NCBI RefSeq assembly: GCF_025698545.1
Contig: NC_068575.1
Span: 54,197,980 to 54,261,979, forward strand
Reading direction: 5' to 3'
Length of the DNA stretch: 64,000 nt
DNA from: Gossypium raimondii
Taxonomy: Eukaryota; Streptophyta; Magnoliopsida; Malvales; Malvaceae
The notes beneath the pieces were generated by a model. That model did no database searches. It saw only the letters and a program-made list of their open reading frames with translations, and was not told the DNA's origin. Numbering within the stretch: position 1 is the stretch's first letter; the number at the start of each line of letters is the position of its first letter. A program made the position numbers and the translations under genes. Below are positions 11,858 through 24,900 of this stretch, piece by piece.

Positions 11858-12735
11858 TAACTACTGCCTCTTTCTTCCCTATTCGAGACGTCTGCTCTAT
11901 ATTCTAACTTATTCCAAATTCTCTTCTTCACAAGCAGAGCCATAGTTTGTGAAGAATGACCCGCCATTTGCCATGCCCATCATTCCCCTGAACATAAAAG
12001 TCTTAAAGCCCTTTCCTCGTTTTGCACTTTTGCACTCTTTTTTCTATTAGATTGCGATCAAACAATTCTTATCCTATACCAAAATTATAGCAAATAAAAG
12101 TTTTAAGGTTAAATCTCGAATTTAGACCTAAAGCAATCAATATCTAACACAATCCTCCTAATATATATAATAAAAACTTAAAGATTTGACATTATTGAAT
12201 TTTTACCGATTTATATGTTGACTATTAAATTTATTATTGTATATTGATTTATAATTCATACGGGTAAAAAAATCATTACCTAAATTTGTTTTGATTTTAA
12301 TATAAATATTTTAGATAATTGAATTCAAATTACTTATTAAGAGAATATTCAAGACTTCATATATCCAAACCGAATATTTATTTATATGTTTAAAATTATT
12401 GTTTAGATTTAAAAGTTTATTTTTGAAAAATAAGTTAATAAACTCTAATATTTTTCAAGAATATAATTAATACTTTTAATTATAATTAAAAATAAAATAA
12501 GAAGAAAAAAAGATACATCTCTTATTTCTCATATAACTTTTAAGAAACTAATTTAAGATGTTAAAGAAGATTGATATTAAAAGATAATTACAAATTCGAC
12601 CAAATTATTAGATAAATAGATATAACAACACATCCCATATCTGTCTCTGAAAGATTCAGTTCAATTGCTAAAACTATATCTTTATACTTTTGGGCTTAAG
12701 TTGAATAAATTACTAAGGTCAGATATTTTAGAATT
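11858..12735. other. AT-rich spacer, no gene seen
   Basis: The first 150 bases are less AT-rich and may be more flanking sequence of the duplicated segment, but I cannot match them to the parent gene. The rest is AT-rich with no open frame of note. Confidence 0.5.
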
Positions 12736-12887
12736 AAAAATGTGGGTCTAATCCTAAGGACAAAAAAAGAATCGATATTGTAGGACACTTGGGCCTAAGA
12801 TAAGGAAAATAATGTCAAAATGTGGGTGTAATCCAAAGGATAAAAAAAAAATCGATATTGTGGGTAAGACGCTTGGGCCTAAAATTG
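12736..12887. repeat. Tandem duplication of the tRNA-Phe 3' flank
   Basis: Two imperfect copies about 80 bp apart (about 12736-12804 and 12815-12887). Each has ATGTGGGT, TAATCC, an A-run, ATCGATATTGT and CTTGGGCCTAA. Only the copy nearer the tRNA is followed by a tRNA gene. Confidence 0.85.
12881..12884 (-). terminator. Pol III terminator of tRNA-Phe
   Basis: On the minus strand a run of four T follows the tRNA 3' end after three bases, the usual stop signal for RNA polymerase III. Confidence 0.7.
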
Positions 12888-12912
12888 TGCGGTGAGCGTG
12901 GATCGAACACGC

Positions 12913-12955
<43 letters not shown>

Positions 12956-12960
12956 CCCGC
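12888..12960 (-). tRNA. tRNA-Phe (anticodon GAA)
   Basis: The 73-nt minus-strand gene starts GCGGGGATAGCTCAGTTGGG and ends CACGCTCACCGCA. It folds as a normal cloverleaf: acceptor GCGGGGA/TCACCGC with one G-T pair, D arm with A box TAGCTCAGTTGG, anticodon loop CTGAAGA (GAA), and T arm GCGTGTTCGATCCACGC holding the B box. There is no intron. The A73 discriminator fits tRNA-Phe. It is a nuclear type gene with its internal promoter intact and a T4 terminator three bases downstream. Confidence 0.97.
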
Positions 12961-13309
12961 TTGTTAACATGGTATGGATAATTTTTTTATATATAGTATT
13001 TAAGTTTGTAGTTTTTGTCCTCCGCAAGGCCCGCCCGGATTGCGAAGGGGAAATTAATTCACGTTTGTTTTGCTTCCCTAAGAAAACCCTCCTTTCTAAA
13101 AACATTCTCCTTTTGTCCCCTTACATTTAAATTGATGTTTAGATACACTGTATCCTTACAAGCCAAATAGTACAATTCTATTATTGCAAACTGATCAACA
13201 ATAAACAATTCTCTTGCAGTCTAACAAATATTTCAATGTTTTCTGTTTGGGTTTTAACTTGTTTTTGTTCTTTTTTTTTTTATAAAAGAAGATCGACTTG
13301 AATTTTTTT
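12961..13309. other. Spacer upstream of tRNA-Phe, no gene seen
   Basis: AT-rich with T-runs near 13270. I see no gene and no clear upstream element for the tRNA. Confidence 0.5.
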
Positions 13310-13599
13310 TTTAAATGAAAATGGGAGTCATCACCGATCCTTTTTTATGAGGTGTGATCGGGTCACCTCGTAAAACGGTTGTTTTCAATAAATGATTTTA
13401 TTTTATTAAAACAACGATCTTGGCCCACGAAATTCAAAAGAACGGGTTTGGAAGTCGTTTACGTACGAGGAAGGATTAGCACCCTCGTAACGCCCAAAAT
13501 TGGTACCTAGTTAACTAATTAACGTCTTAATGTCAAAAGTTGAAAACTTTAAAGAGATTTAAAATACGATCCTTTAGTGAAATGCTAAAAATCGAGAAA

Positions 13600-13935
13600 A
13601 AGACATATTTTACGTTGATCGAGAAAAAAATTTACATCCCGTAAGTTAGGACGCAATGTCTAGAATTCCCGATACAAAAATGAATTCCAAAAAAGAATTT
13701 ACTTATTTTGAAAGATATTTGATTATCTCGGGTTTAGGAAAGAGATCATGTCTCGTGAGTTAGAATACGATCTTTGTTAATTCCCGAGAGCATTTAAAAA
13801 CTTTGTTTGAAATGATTCGCGTATTTAGATTTATCGAGAAAATCGAAATCCCGTAAGTTAGGATACGATTTTTCGAATATCAAAATACGAAAAAATAAAT
13901 TTTGATATATCGAGTAAAGTAAAACACGATGTCAT
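13600..13935 (+). repeat. Degenerate ~100-bp tandem repeats (CCCGTAAGTTAGGA)
   Basis: The word pair ATCGAGAAAA ... CCCGTAAGTTAGGA(T)ACGAT recurs near 13615-13665, 13725-13770 and 13830-13872, with a fourth decayed copy near 13905. Spacing is about 100 bp. Confidence 0.75.
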
Positions 13936-14139
13936 AAAAAAAATGCGAAAACGTGGATATGCATACGAAACAATAATAAATACGATAGCGTAACGTAATA
14001 CGAACGATAGTGACAAAAATAATATAAAAAAAAGACGAATCAATAGCACGCTGAATAACGAGTATATAAGCAGATAAGAGTGAAACACTTTTTTTAAAGT
14101 AATAATGAAAGCGCGAATAAACAAATAAATAAGTGAATA

Positions 14140-14680
14140 TAATTATAAAAATGCAAAAGGGTATATGTATATGTATATAAAGTATAAGATATAATAAGGA
14201 ATATGCAAGCATGTATATATATGAAAATTAAAATATGTATATAAAGATATATAGATAAAATATATAAGATATAAAGTATATAGATATGAAAAGGTATATA
14301 AATACGTAAATATGTATATAAGTTATAAAATAATAAAAAAGGATAAATGCGTATATATATATATATATTATAAAATATGTATACGTATTAAGAAAATGTA
14401 TGCATGCACATGCTTTATAATTATAAAGAAAATGCACGTATATGTGTAGATTATAAAACATGTGTACGTGTGTATATATATATGTATATGAATTAAAATA
14501 TGTATGTAAAGATACCTAAATATGTATATAGATTACAAAATATAAAATATATATAAGTATGTGTAAAATTATTAAATAAGAGGAATATATGTATGTATAT
14601 ATTTTAAGGTTATAAAACATGGAAAATATGTAAGTATGTGCATAAATACATAAATATAATAATAATCATAATAATAATAT
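14140..14680. repeat. TATGTATATA-rich low-complexity tract
   Basis: About 540 bases built of TATGTATATAAAG-like words in irregular order. Open frames on the minus strand here (for example 14228-14461) are composition artefacts rich in Tyr, Ile and Phe. Confidence 0.85.
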
Positions 14681-15055
14681 TACATAATAGCATTAATAAT
14701 ATTAAAATAATTAATTTACTAATAAAATAACCTAAATAACAAATGGAGGATTGAATTGAAAACTAAGTTAAACTTTAGGCTCGAAATTAAAAATAAAAAT
14801 AACTAAAAGGATTAAATCATAATGTTCGTGAAAAGCAGAGGGCTGAAGAGCAAAATACCCCCACGCTTCTCAAACGACGTCGTCCAAGGGAGGGTCAAAT
14901 TAGAAATCAAAACAAATTAAAGGGTAAATTTTAAAAATAATAAAATCCGATTGCGAAACATTAAAAACACGAAGGGGCCAAAATCACAATTTCCTCCTTT
15001 CAACAAAACACGCGGATCCTCCTTGCGGGTCGGGTCAACACGCGGATCCTAAGGC

Positions 15056-15160
15056 TAAAACGACGCCGTTTTGAGCCATTTGAATCAGCCCTTAAACGAC
15101 GTCGTTTGGAGGGAACTTAAACGACGTCGTTTGAAGGGCACTTAAACGACGTCGTTTATG
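15056..15160. repeat. 25-bp tandem repeat with AAACGACGTCGTTT palindrome
   Basis: The perfect 14-bp palindrome AAACGACGTCGTTT occurs at 15094-15107, 15119-15132 and 15144-15157, exactly 25 bp apart. A variant (AAAACGACGCCGTTTT) lies at about 15056, and a truncated form near 14872. Confidence 0.92.
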
Positions 15161-15907
15161 AATGGTTTCGAATAGAAAAAAAAATAAAGAAAGAAACCTT
15201 GGCTCCTTTGGACTTTTCCTTTTACTGCTTGCAATTTTTTTATCTTTGCCTGAATCTGTTTTTTGCTCTTGTATTTTTAAGTAATGTTTGTACAAAAACA
15301 GGGGAAGAAGAAGACCCCCAAAATGATAGCCAAGTTCGGCTTTTATACATCCGTCTATCATTGGTGCTGTCGCTTCCTTTTAATTGCTTGCAGGTACTCG
15401 ATGGCGAGGCAATGGCGGTGGGTCGGTGGCAGAGGCAAGTGCACCACTTGCTGTTGACATGACAGGTGCGGCGGCACTAGGGTTTCAGTCTCTGAAACCC
15501 TAGTTTGACTCCTTGCTGGGTTTGGGGTTATTTGGGCTTAGTCCTTTAGTTTGGGCCCCGGGTTGTAATTGGGTTTTGGGTAGATTTTAGGTGGGTTTGT
15601 AATGGGCCGGGTCTGTTTTTTTGGTCCCGGGCAAATATTGGACTGTACAATTGTCATCCTGTATTTTCTTTTTCCTTGAATAAAAATGGTGTATTGACTC
15701 TACTCCTTGAATCTCAGCAACATAGAACTTGGACACTTATCCCCTAGTCTTTTGAGTTGCCTTAACTTATGATCCTGTGAATTTGTACCTGCTAATTTAT
15801 GCCCCATACTCGAACTGAATGGGGTGGGGCAGTATTACAAGAGGAATTAGGACCTGTACTGTACATGCATTCTCTTTCAATTATGAAGAGGATTATAATA
15901 TGGAAAA

Positions 15908-18900
15908 TTATTTATCGATTCTAAGGTTATTACAGAGATGGCCAAGTTCAGGTCTTGCAACCACCCAAGATGTGAATTTTGTCTCATTTGGAGATGTGCA
16001 GTACAGGTAAGATCGGAATGTGATGAGGAAAAAGTAACGCCTGCAAATGAACAAATACTAGGCGTCATAATGGCGTCATAATGTTAACTCGTCAAAATAA
16101 GGAACTTCCTCAATCTAGCATACTATAATTTTCAAAATCGTAAATGAAGGAAAAAGGATCCACTCTAGGCACCGTCAAGTTTAATTAGCAATAATTAACT
16201 AAAGAGTACCGCGACCTTGAAGCTGGACCCATCAATCACAAAGCCATGCCACTCAGTGAATGCAGTAAAATCAAGATGCTTATAACTAACCTTAAAGCCT
16301 TGATGCCCATATCCATTAGGTATGCTTGATGCTCATCGTCATCATGGGGAACCTGCTCAAGTTCCTTACTATAATGAAGGATATCATCTCGTAAATGCCC
16401 TGCACCAGCACACCTTCACAAAAATGGAAGAAGCTCAGCACCATTAAAGGGTAAACAGAGCCAAGAAGTTGCTGGTTAAACAATTTGGGGGGATAAAAAA
16501 ATTTCATTGCCCAAAAATATGAAACAAGCTAAAAGCAATGGAAAAAAAAGCAACAGGAGGTCATGTAGATAAATATTCATTCCAATTCTTTGAAGATTTA
16601 AATAAAGGGACAAGAGAAAAAGAAATGAGACACACCTTTCAATAATGATATCAACATCTGCTTTGCTTTTCGGACCATGTATGAGAACTCTTGTAAGGCT
16701 TAGTATGTCACGATAATCACCCATCCTTCGTGCTTCTTCTTCAGAAGTCTGAAGTGACATGCTTTCTTCAGGTGGAGAATGTAGATGAGCATCAGCCAAT
16801 GATTGTGTAACATTGGATGTCCCGTAGTTCACCTCTGCATCAAGTCTGCAGCAGATAATTGCCATTCCATATGCAACTCCGCCAAACCCAGTATGTGATA
16901 TATAAAGGTAACACCCGGAGGAGCTGTAGAAGACATTCCAGCTTCAGAAAAAATGATTTAATTCAAAGGAACCGCTTTAGAACATATCGACGACTACAGT
17001 TCCTTCTCTTTGGTTAAAATAAAATCTTTACCTCAAAGCCCCCATAAGCAATAACAAAGAAAATAGCTTTCCAAATTCATGGTATCATAATAAGGAGAAA
17101 AAAAATGCTGTTGAGCTTTTTTGAAACTACAATAGTAAGGGTATTTTAGTTGGCAGTAGCAATTTCTTAACAAAATTATGGCAGTTCAGTGTTTATTGTC
17201 TTCCCCCACTTTGAAAGAAATTCTGTATATCAGGCTGATGAAATTATCTCTTCATATTGACAAACTTATGTAGAACCAGATGCAAACAAAGCTTCGTAGA
17301 AATAACTTCAAAAGAATGATGAATGACACATTATCTAGATATACTTACTCATCTTTACAGCTCTGGATTTCATCCACATCAGAAGCTAAAGCCTCCCTCT
17401 CTCTAGTTAATGGTATCCTCTTATATACTATATTATACCCTTCATCTTTTAGAGTAGCATATACTTCAGCAGGTGTCTTCACATCATCAGCAAAGATATT
17501 TTCCCAGTACCCTACAACACTGGACTGATTTGATGATGGGTTATATTCTTCACGATGCAGAAGCATTTGACCACCAGACTGTCTAACCTCAGACAATATA
17601 TCTTCCTTTAGCCGTGCTTCCATATGTTCCACCTGCATTATGACCATAATGCAAGAAGCTAACTTAAATATTTGGTGCTAAATAACTAATCGCAAACAGC
17701 AAACCACTTCATGGATGACATACCACAGGGCCAGTAATTCCAACATGCTTTAGGGTCTCAACAGGTTTATTTAATTCTCTCAGTACAAATGGTGTGCCAT
17801 TAATGTACACAACTGCCTCTTCTCTCAGATCAGTTACCACCACTTTCTGACCAGAAAATCCTGCATTGACCTTGGCACCAAGATATGCCAGCATCTCTTT
17901 AGCACCAATAATTGTTGGAGTAGCCATGCTATAAACAGGGTATCCATCCACCTGGAACAAATAGGTTCAGAGGCATATAATATAAGGGTTTTGCAAAGGA
18001 GTGACACCAATAGGATAAGAGGCACTAACTTAACTACGTGTGTTGAATGCAAGCCTAATTATTGACGAAATTCAATCTGATACAAATGAAAAAAATCAAG
18101 AAAAGGAAAGCCATATTTCCATTTACCATATAAAAAGTTTTTTGACACAATTTGATGAACCACGTCGAGTAAGACATTACATATCTTATTCCAGTAAACT
18201 TTGAAATGGACTCTTGGAAAGGTAAATATTCACTTCAAATCTTCAATGCATCAGGTAGATTTAACAGGAAATACCTATCTCATGGACAACATTTATTACA
18301 AAAAGATAACTTTTAAAACATCTATTGAATATACTAAATATATCCAACTCCAAGGTAGAAGGACCTAAATAAGATGGCCTTAACTTATGCATACAACTCA
18401 AGAAAGTAATTTTTCTTTTTTAACATACCTTAAACACATGTGGTGCACCACGAATTTGGATGTGGGTGGAAGTTCTCTGACCAGGAAAGAAGTACATTTT
18501 AAGTATAGAACCTTTACCTAAAACAGAACCATTGCGTGCCTTCACAATGGCCTCCATGATAGCATCACCATGCTGTGATTCAAGTGATGCTCTCAACTCC
18601 TCCTGCATTATAAAAAACCAAAATTTTTTACAAAAGTATATTTAAAAGAAAAAAAATTAGAAAATGTAAAAATATAACAATCTTAGAAACAATGTATTCA
18701 TTAAGCCTTTACTAGATTCTAGACACAGAAAAAGATTTACAGGAACAGTGAAAAATCGCCCAGGCCTTAATCTTATACTCGATTTCATTGCTAGGATCTC
18801 TGGTCTCTGATGCAACCAATCCTCAAATGTCATCAAGCATTCTCCTTGTCCACAAAACCCATCAAATGCTTCACTTCCAAGATATGCAGCGAAGGCAATT

Positions 18901-21900
18901 AAACAAAAGTACCGCTCCAAGTACTCAGCTCCACGGTTCAGTGCTACTCTCCTCACCCTAGGCTCAACATGCTGTTGGTTGAATACTTTCCTGTATTGAA
19001 GAACTGCTTGTCGTATGTTCTGTAGTGCTGAACATCTATCAATGATTGCATCTAGGGCCTCACGGCACTCCACTCCATTATCAAATAATCTTGTTATCTT
19101 CCACAACAGTAGGATATCATTAATGCCAAATGCACGGCCATGCTCATTTTTAGTTCTTACTTTAACAGTGCTAGAGGTCAATCTAGTGGCATCACTTCTG
19201 ATTTCTTCACCACTTGAGGTGCTCCCATCTGGATGTTCATGGTTCATCTCATCAAGCAGAACTTTAATTGGTCTCCCATTATCAATTCGAAGCTTCACAA
19301 GGCAAGCTATTACAGTACCAGTTGTTGTCCTCCCTCTTCCCATCTATGAAAAGAAAGGGACAATCACATTTAGGAGAGAATGGGGAAAAAGGCAAATAGA
19401 GAAACTTAATAATCCTCTCAAATCCATATAGTACGTCAAAACAATTTTTAAAATGAAATACCTGGCAATTGAATACAAAAGCAGTATGCTCTGAAGCAGA
19501 AGCAATGTTTTTAGCCACTGTATCAAAGTCAGAACTTTTGGGAGCTTTGCCATCTGTAATGGGCACACGTGCATATTTAATAGGAAAACCATCATCCTCT
19601 AAGCATTTAAAAACCTCTAATGGAGTTCGTACAGAATCAGAGTTGACATGCTCCCAAGCATCAAATATTTGCCCATCATCTGTCTCATGAATGACCATTA
19701 TAGCACCCTCATAGCGTTTAGCTTCTCGCAGGATGTCTTCCTTCAGTCGAGCTTCCATTCTTTCCACTCTCTCACGATCAATTCCCTGTATGGAGATATC
19801 AATTTAGACTCCAGCAACCACTGCCAATCAATTTATATATCAATTGAATGGAGATATCAACTTTCTCCACTCTTTTTGAAATACCCATGTTTATTTCATA
19901 TATAACTGCCAATATTTCAATCAATTACTGCCAATCAAATTATTATATTCCTGGCATACACAATTCTGATTAGTCCATTCTATAGGATAGTCCATGTGGT
20001 TTTTACTGCGTTTTGGACAAAATAAAATAAATGTCTCCACCATCTCATGATGACATATAAACGCATAAGTTAGCGTCAGCATCCTAGTATCTAAGAATTT
20101 TTCTGATCAACTGTTTTTATAACATGCTTAGCCTATTTCTCAAATATTATTATAGAAAAATAAAACTGCAATAAACAGTCGAGACAGTTGCGTATTGCAT
20201 GCTTCAACAAAGTGCCTTTTCCCTTGAGAGCCCACTTCATTTTTTAGAAAAATGTTACCAAGCAACATGGATATGGATCAACTAATTTTCTTTCTACACA
20301 TATACTAATATATGATGGCAATGAGTGACAAATCAGAACTGATGCTTCAGTAAGCTCAATAACTCGTACTATAATGTGTGAGAAACATCTCAACTAGAGA
20401 TCCTTTTGTCCCATAGCTACTCCACAAGATCCTGAACAAAATTGTAACAGATATAACAATAAGTAGACATAATTTACCGTGTACTCCAACATGTTTTTAT
20501 AGGGCCTTTCAACCTCACGGAGAACAAATGGCTTTCCATTAACGTAGATGACAGGTTCTTCCCGCATATTGTGCCAAAAAATGGGACGACCACCTTTGGA
20601 GCTGCCAATCCTTTGAATGACGGATCGAATTCCATCAATAGTTGGATTTGCAACTCCATAAACTGGAAACCCAGGGACCTCTCTGAAATTAGGAGCACCC
20701 TCTACTCTCTCTGGTAAGCTTGCATTTTGACAACCAGGACAGTGGTCACTTTTTAGGACAGTCTGGCTCCCGAGAACCTCCCCATTCCTCAGAGCAGCAA
20801 CTACACCCACTTCATGAGGGCGACCATCAGCAGATTCAACAACCATTGTCAAAGATGGGTTCAGACTTGCATATCCAAGTGCACCCATAGGATCTCTCCG
20901 AAGCAACCTGAGCCAATACATTGTCAATTAATGCATGCACTAACGCACATTCCATATTTGGGTTGTTTTCTTTTAAAAATGAATTTGAAATCAAATTTAG
21001 CATTGCATTGAGAATAAGAAAATAAACATTCACAATGAGTCAAGTTTAGCATTCATCCAAAATAATTTTCTAAGCATACTAAGTTGCTATGAATGCATTT
21101 ATGCTTCTTCATTCCTTCACTAAAGCATCTCTTCAAGACATAGGTTGGGAAAGCTGCTGCTACTCGTTCTATGTTCTATTATAACGAAACTGTTCATTTG
21201 TGTTGAGATTGAATGTGGCATATAACAAAACTGTTTGGGGCTGCAATTAATTCTGGGTAAAAGTAGATTGGGCTTTAAGCTAATAGGTGATTTGGACAAT
21301 TGTTGAATAAAATCATTCATTGGACAAGGCTATGCAGACGTAGAACTATTGTGACTGAATTGCATTAAAAAAGATCAGTTGTGCCGATTCTTTTCGGCTC
21401 TTTCTTTTTTTGTTGCTTGTTTTCATTCTAACTAACATTACAACAAACGTCAAGCAAAATTAATTTATCATATCTGCAGACTAATTATTTTTTACTTGGT
21501 TAATTTATCAAGCAAAATTAACTACCGCTCTCAAGCTAGACAAGTTAATAGGCTCACTCCAAACCTTTGAGGAGCTGAATATGGATGAAGCAAAAAGTGA
21601 CAAAATGGGTTTGCCAAAGAACGTAGCGTTCATTGCTCAAAAGGTTATTCCAACAGTGAAACAAACAATAGAGGACATTGATGAGATAAAAAAGATATTA
21701 GTCTTGCTCACCAAAAGCATGAAGAGGATCACCAACAACTACATATCTTATTAATAGAATGCCCAGTAAAACTCTAAACTATAGAACTTTTTTCAATCTT
21801 TTTAAAGATAGTTTTCCTAACTCTAAATTGATCACAGATTTACTGAGTGTAGTGTTTTTGTTCATCTTCACAACCAGGGTAAACTAGATCCTAGAGCAAA

Positions 21901-24900
21901 AAAATGTGTCTTTGTTGGGTATGCTTCTAATAAAAAGGATTACAAATGTTATGATCCGATTGATAGGAAGATTATGGTTACCATGGATGTCAAATTTTTG
22001 AAACATAATCTTACTTTGATTCTAATATTTAAGCAGGGAATTATTATAAGGAAGAATCAATAATTGATTAAGAAAAGATTAGGAATATACAACATAAGGG
22101 TTCTAATAATGGGGAAGGTGAATTTATGATCGACACAAAAATTAATAATGTTAATATTGTTAATAAAAAGGAGTATGAATGTGTAGAGTCTAATCATGAA
22201 AACAGGAAAGAAACAAAGTTGTTGATTTACTCAAGAAGAAACCGAAATCAAGAAGGTGGAATCCACCAAGATTCATCACCAAGAATCCGACCCGAAGGAT
22301 ATTGTCAAAAGTCCAGGTAAAACTCGTAATCTGACCAATAAATTTTCTAGTCTAGATATTCTTATTGCTAAAAGAAAATGTGTTAGAAATGCTATCAAAT
22401 ATCTCATGTCTAAATTTGTCTCCTATAAAGCATTGTTTTTGACATTCTTAGCCTTTGTTTCATGTCTCAATACTGTAGAAATAACAAAAAATGTCAAAGA
22501 TGCTTTATAGGTTTCTAAATGGAAGGAGACTGTTTTAGAGGAGATGCGTGCTCTTGAAAAAACAGATACATGAGAAATAGTGGAATTACCTGTAAGAAAG
22601 AAAACAATGGGTTGTAAATTGGTGTTCACAACCAAATTCAGATCGAATGGATCTTTAGACAGATACAAAGCTCGACTGGTGGCTAAAGGGTACACTCAAA
22701 CATACGGGATAGACTATCTTGAGACATTTCCTCCAGTAACTAAGTTAAATTCTGTTAGAGTTGTTTTATCTATTGTTGTTAATCTTGATTGGTCTTTACA
22801 ACAACAATGTGAAGAATGTTTTCCTAAATGGGAAATTTGAAGAAGAAGTTTACATGAATCCTCCTCCAAGTTTTGAAGAAAAATTTGGAACTCAAGTATG
22901 TAAGCTCAGAAAATCTTTGTATGGTCTAAAGCAGTCTCCTCGAGCTTGGTTCGAACGGTTCACTTTGGTTGTTAAAAAATAAGGTTACTCATAAGGGCAA
23001 GCTAATCACACAATGTTCTATCGACACTTACAAAGAGGTAAAATAACAGTTATTATAGTTTATGTCGATGATATCATTCTTACAGGAGATGATGTTGGAT
23101 GAAATAAGGCGACTTAAGAGCATCTAGCATTGGAGTTTGAGATCAAAGATCAAATCCTTTAAAATACTTCATTGGAATGGAAGTTACTCGATCAAAGAAG
23201 GGTCTTGTGGTCTTTCGGAAAAAATATGTGATTGGTCTTTTAAAGGAGACTGGGATGAGTGGTTGCCAACCAATTGACACACCAGTTGATCCAAATGTAA
23301 AATTCGGAAATAAAGAAGGAAGATCAATTGATAAAGCGCAATACTACAGATTAGTTGGTAAGTTAATCTACTTATCACATACAAGGACAGACATAGCTTT
23401 TGCAGTAAGCTTAGTGAGTCAATTTATGCACTCCCCAATGGAGGAATATGAAGAAGCAGTGTTTTGAATTCTGAGATACTTGAAGAGTTTACCTGACAAG
23501 GGCTTATTTTTCAAGAAATCCGAATAAAGAGGAATTGAAGCTTATACAGATGCAAACTGGACAGACTCAGTAATAGATAGAATATCTACATCAGGGTACT
23601 ATACATTTGTTTGGGGAAACTTTGTGACTTGACAAAGCAAAAAACAAAGTGTTGTAACAAGAAGTAGTGTATAGGGTGAGTTTAGATCAATGGCTTAAGG
23701 AATTTGTGAAATGATGTGGTTAAAAAAAATTATGGAAGAGCTAAGGAAACCAATAACTTCACCAATGAAGTTGTACTATGATAGCAAAGTTGTCATTAGC
23801 ATGGCTCACAACCCAGTCCAGCATGACAGAACTAAACATGTTGAGATTGATAGACACTTTATCAAGAAGATGATTGAAAAAGGCCAAATGTGCATGCCGT
23901 TTGTTCCTTCAAAACAACAGATTGCTAACATACTCACCAAAGGGCTCTCTAAGACAAACTTTGATTTTCTTGTAAGCAAGTTGGGCACGATTGATATATA
24001 TGCACCAACTTGAGGAATGGTGTTGAAATACGTGTTGAAACCCCGGATATTTTTTAATGTTATCTAGATAGATAAATCTTAGAATAATCAATTGAGATTT
24101 TCTAGGAATATTTTTTTTATCTTTTAGTAGTTTACTAGAATAAGGGAATTATTTTCCCAATTATGTTGTGAGTCCTCCATTCAAATTCAGTTCTTTACTT
24201 AATAAAATTATTGAAAACTTTCACCTGACTCACTCAATGACCCTTCTATTTTTTCTTTCAATAACTAATACTTCTATATCTACTACTGCAAGGGTAAACT
24301 CACCATCATAAAGGATTCACACAAGTTCCAGAAAGTAAATTAGGAAACTTCTTATAACACTACTCCATTTCTATCTTTACCTGTGAATAATGCTATACAA
24401 CTCTGGCCTTGCTTTCATCCAGTCTGAAAAACTGGTATGATCAAAGGAACTTGAACGAAGAGCTGCCCTCTCTGAATGAATATATACAGCAAAGCATATA
24501 AGAAAGTAATATCTCTCCAAGTACTCCACAAAAAATGAAAGTGATGCTTCCCTCTTCATCTCATCTGGTTGACGGAGAATGCTATTGCGATAAGTGGCAA
24601 TTGCTTCTCTGAGGTTCTGTGCTTGCAGTTAAAGTAAAAACATCATGAGTTGTATTTACCTATTATAAAACTAAATGCCTTGCAGATCACGACCATAAAA
24701 CCTTGTAACAAAAACTATATTATGGCAATTGCCTGCTCAGCAGAAATTTTATCTCAAATGAAGATTTGCATTAAGCTTTAGAGCAGAAACTTGGAAGCTA
24801 AACCTGAATGAATGGATTCTTAAAAACCCTAAAGGAAGCACATCTACCTGCATAGAAGCACATTTGTCAATGACCTTGTCCACTTGTCGTTTCCCTTCAA

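Larger units (their letters stand above)
13310..15660. mobile_element. Non-coding LTR-retrotransposon-type block
   Basis: It opens with GGGAGTCATCACCGATCC, GTGTGATCGGGTCACCTCG and GGATTAGCACCCTCGTAACG, a stretch I recall as highly repeated in cotton and related genomes. It then has degenerate 100-bp repeats, a long TATGTATATA-rich tract and a GC-richer end with AAACGACGTCGTTT repeats and CGGGTC words. There is no pol coding. It is probably an LTR or long untranslated part of a gypsy-type element; exact ends and target duplication could not be fixed. Nothing here can be translated into a product. Confidence 0.55.

Noticed and set aside
12754-13130. Plus- and minus-strand frames over the tRNA-Phe gene
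   Set aside because: They are translations of the tRNA and its duplicated flank.
13858-14461. Minus-strand open frames of 77-110 residues rich in Tyr, Ile and Phe
   Set aside because: They follow the TATGTATATA low-complexity tract; the composition explains them and no domain is visible.
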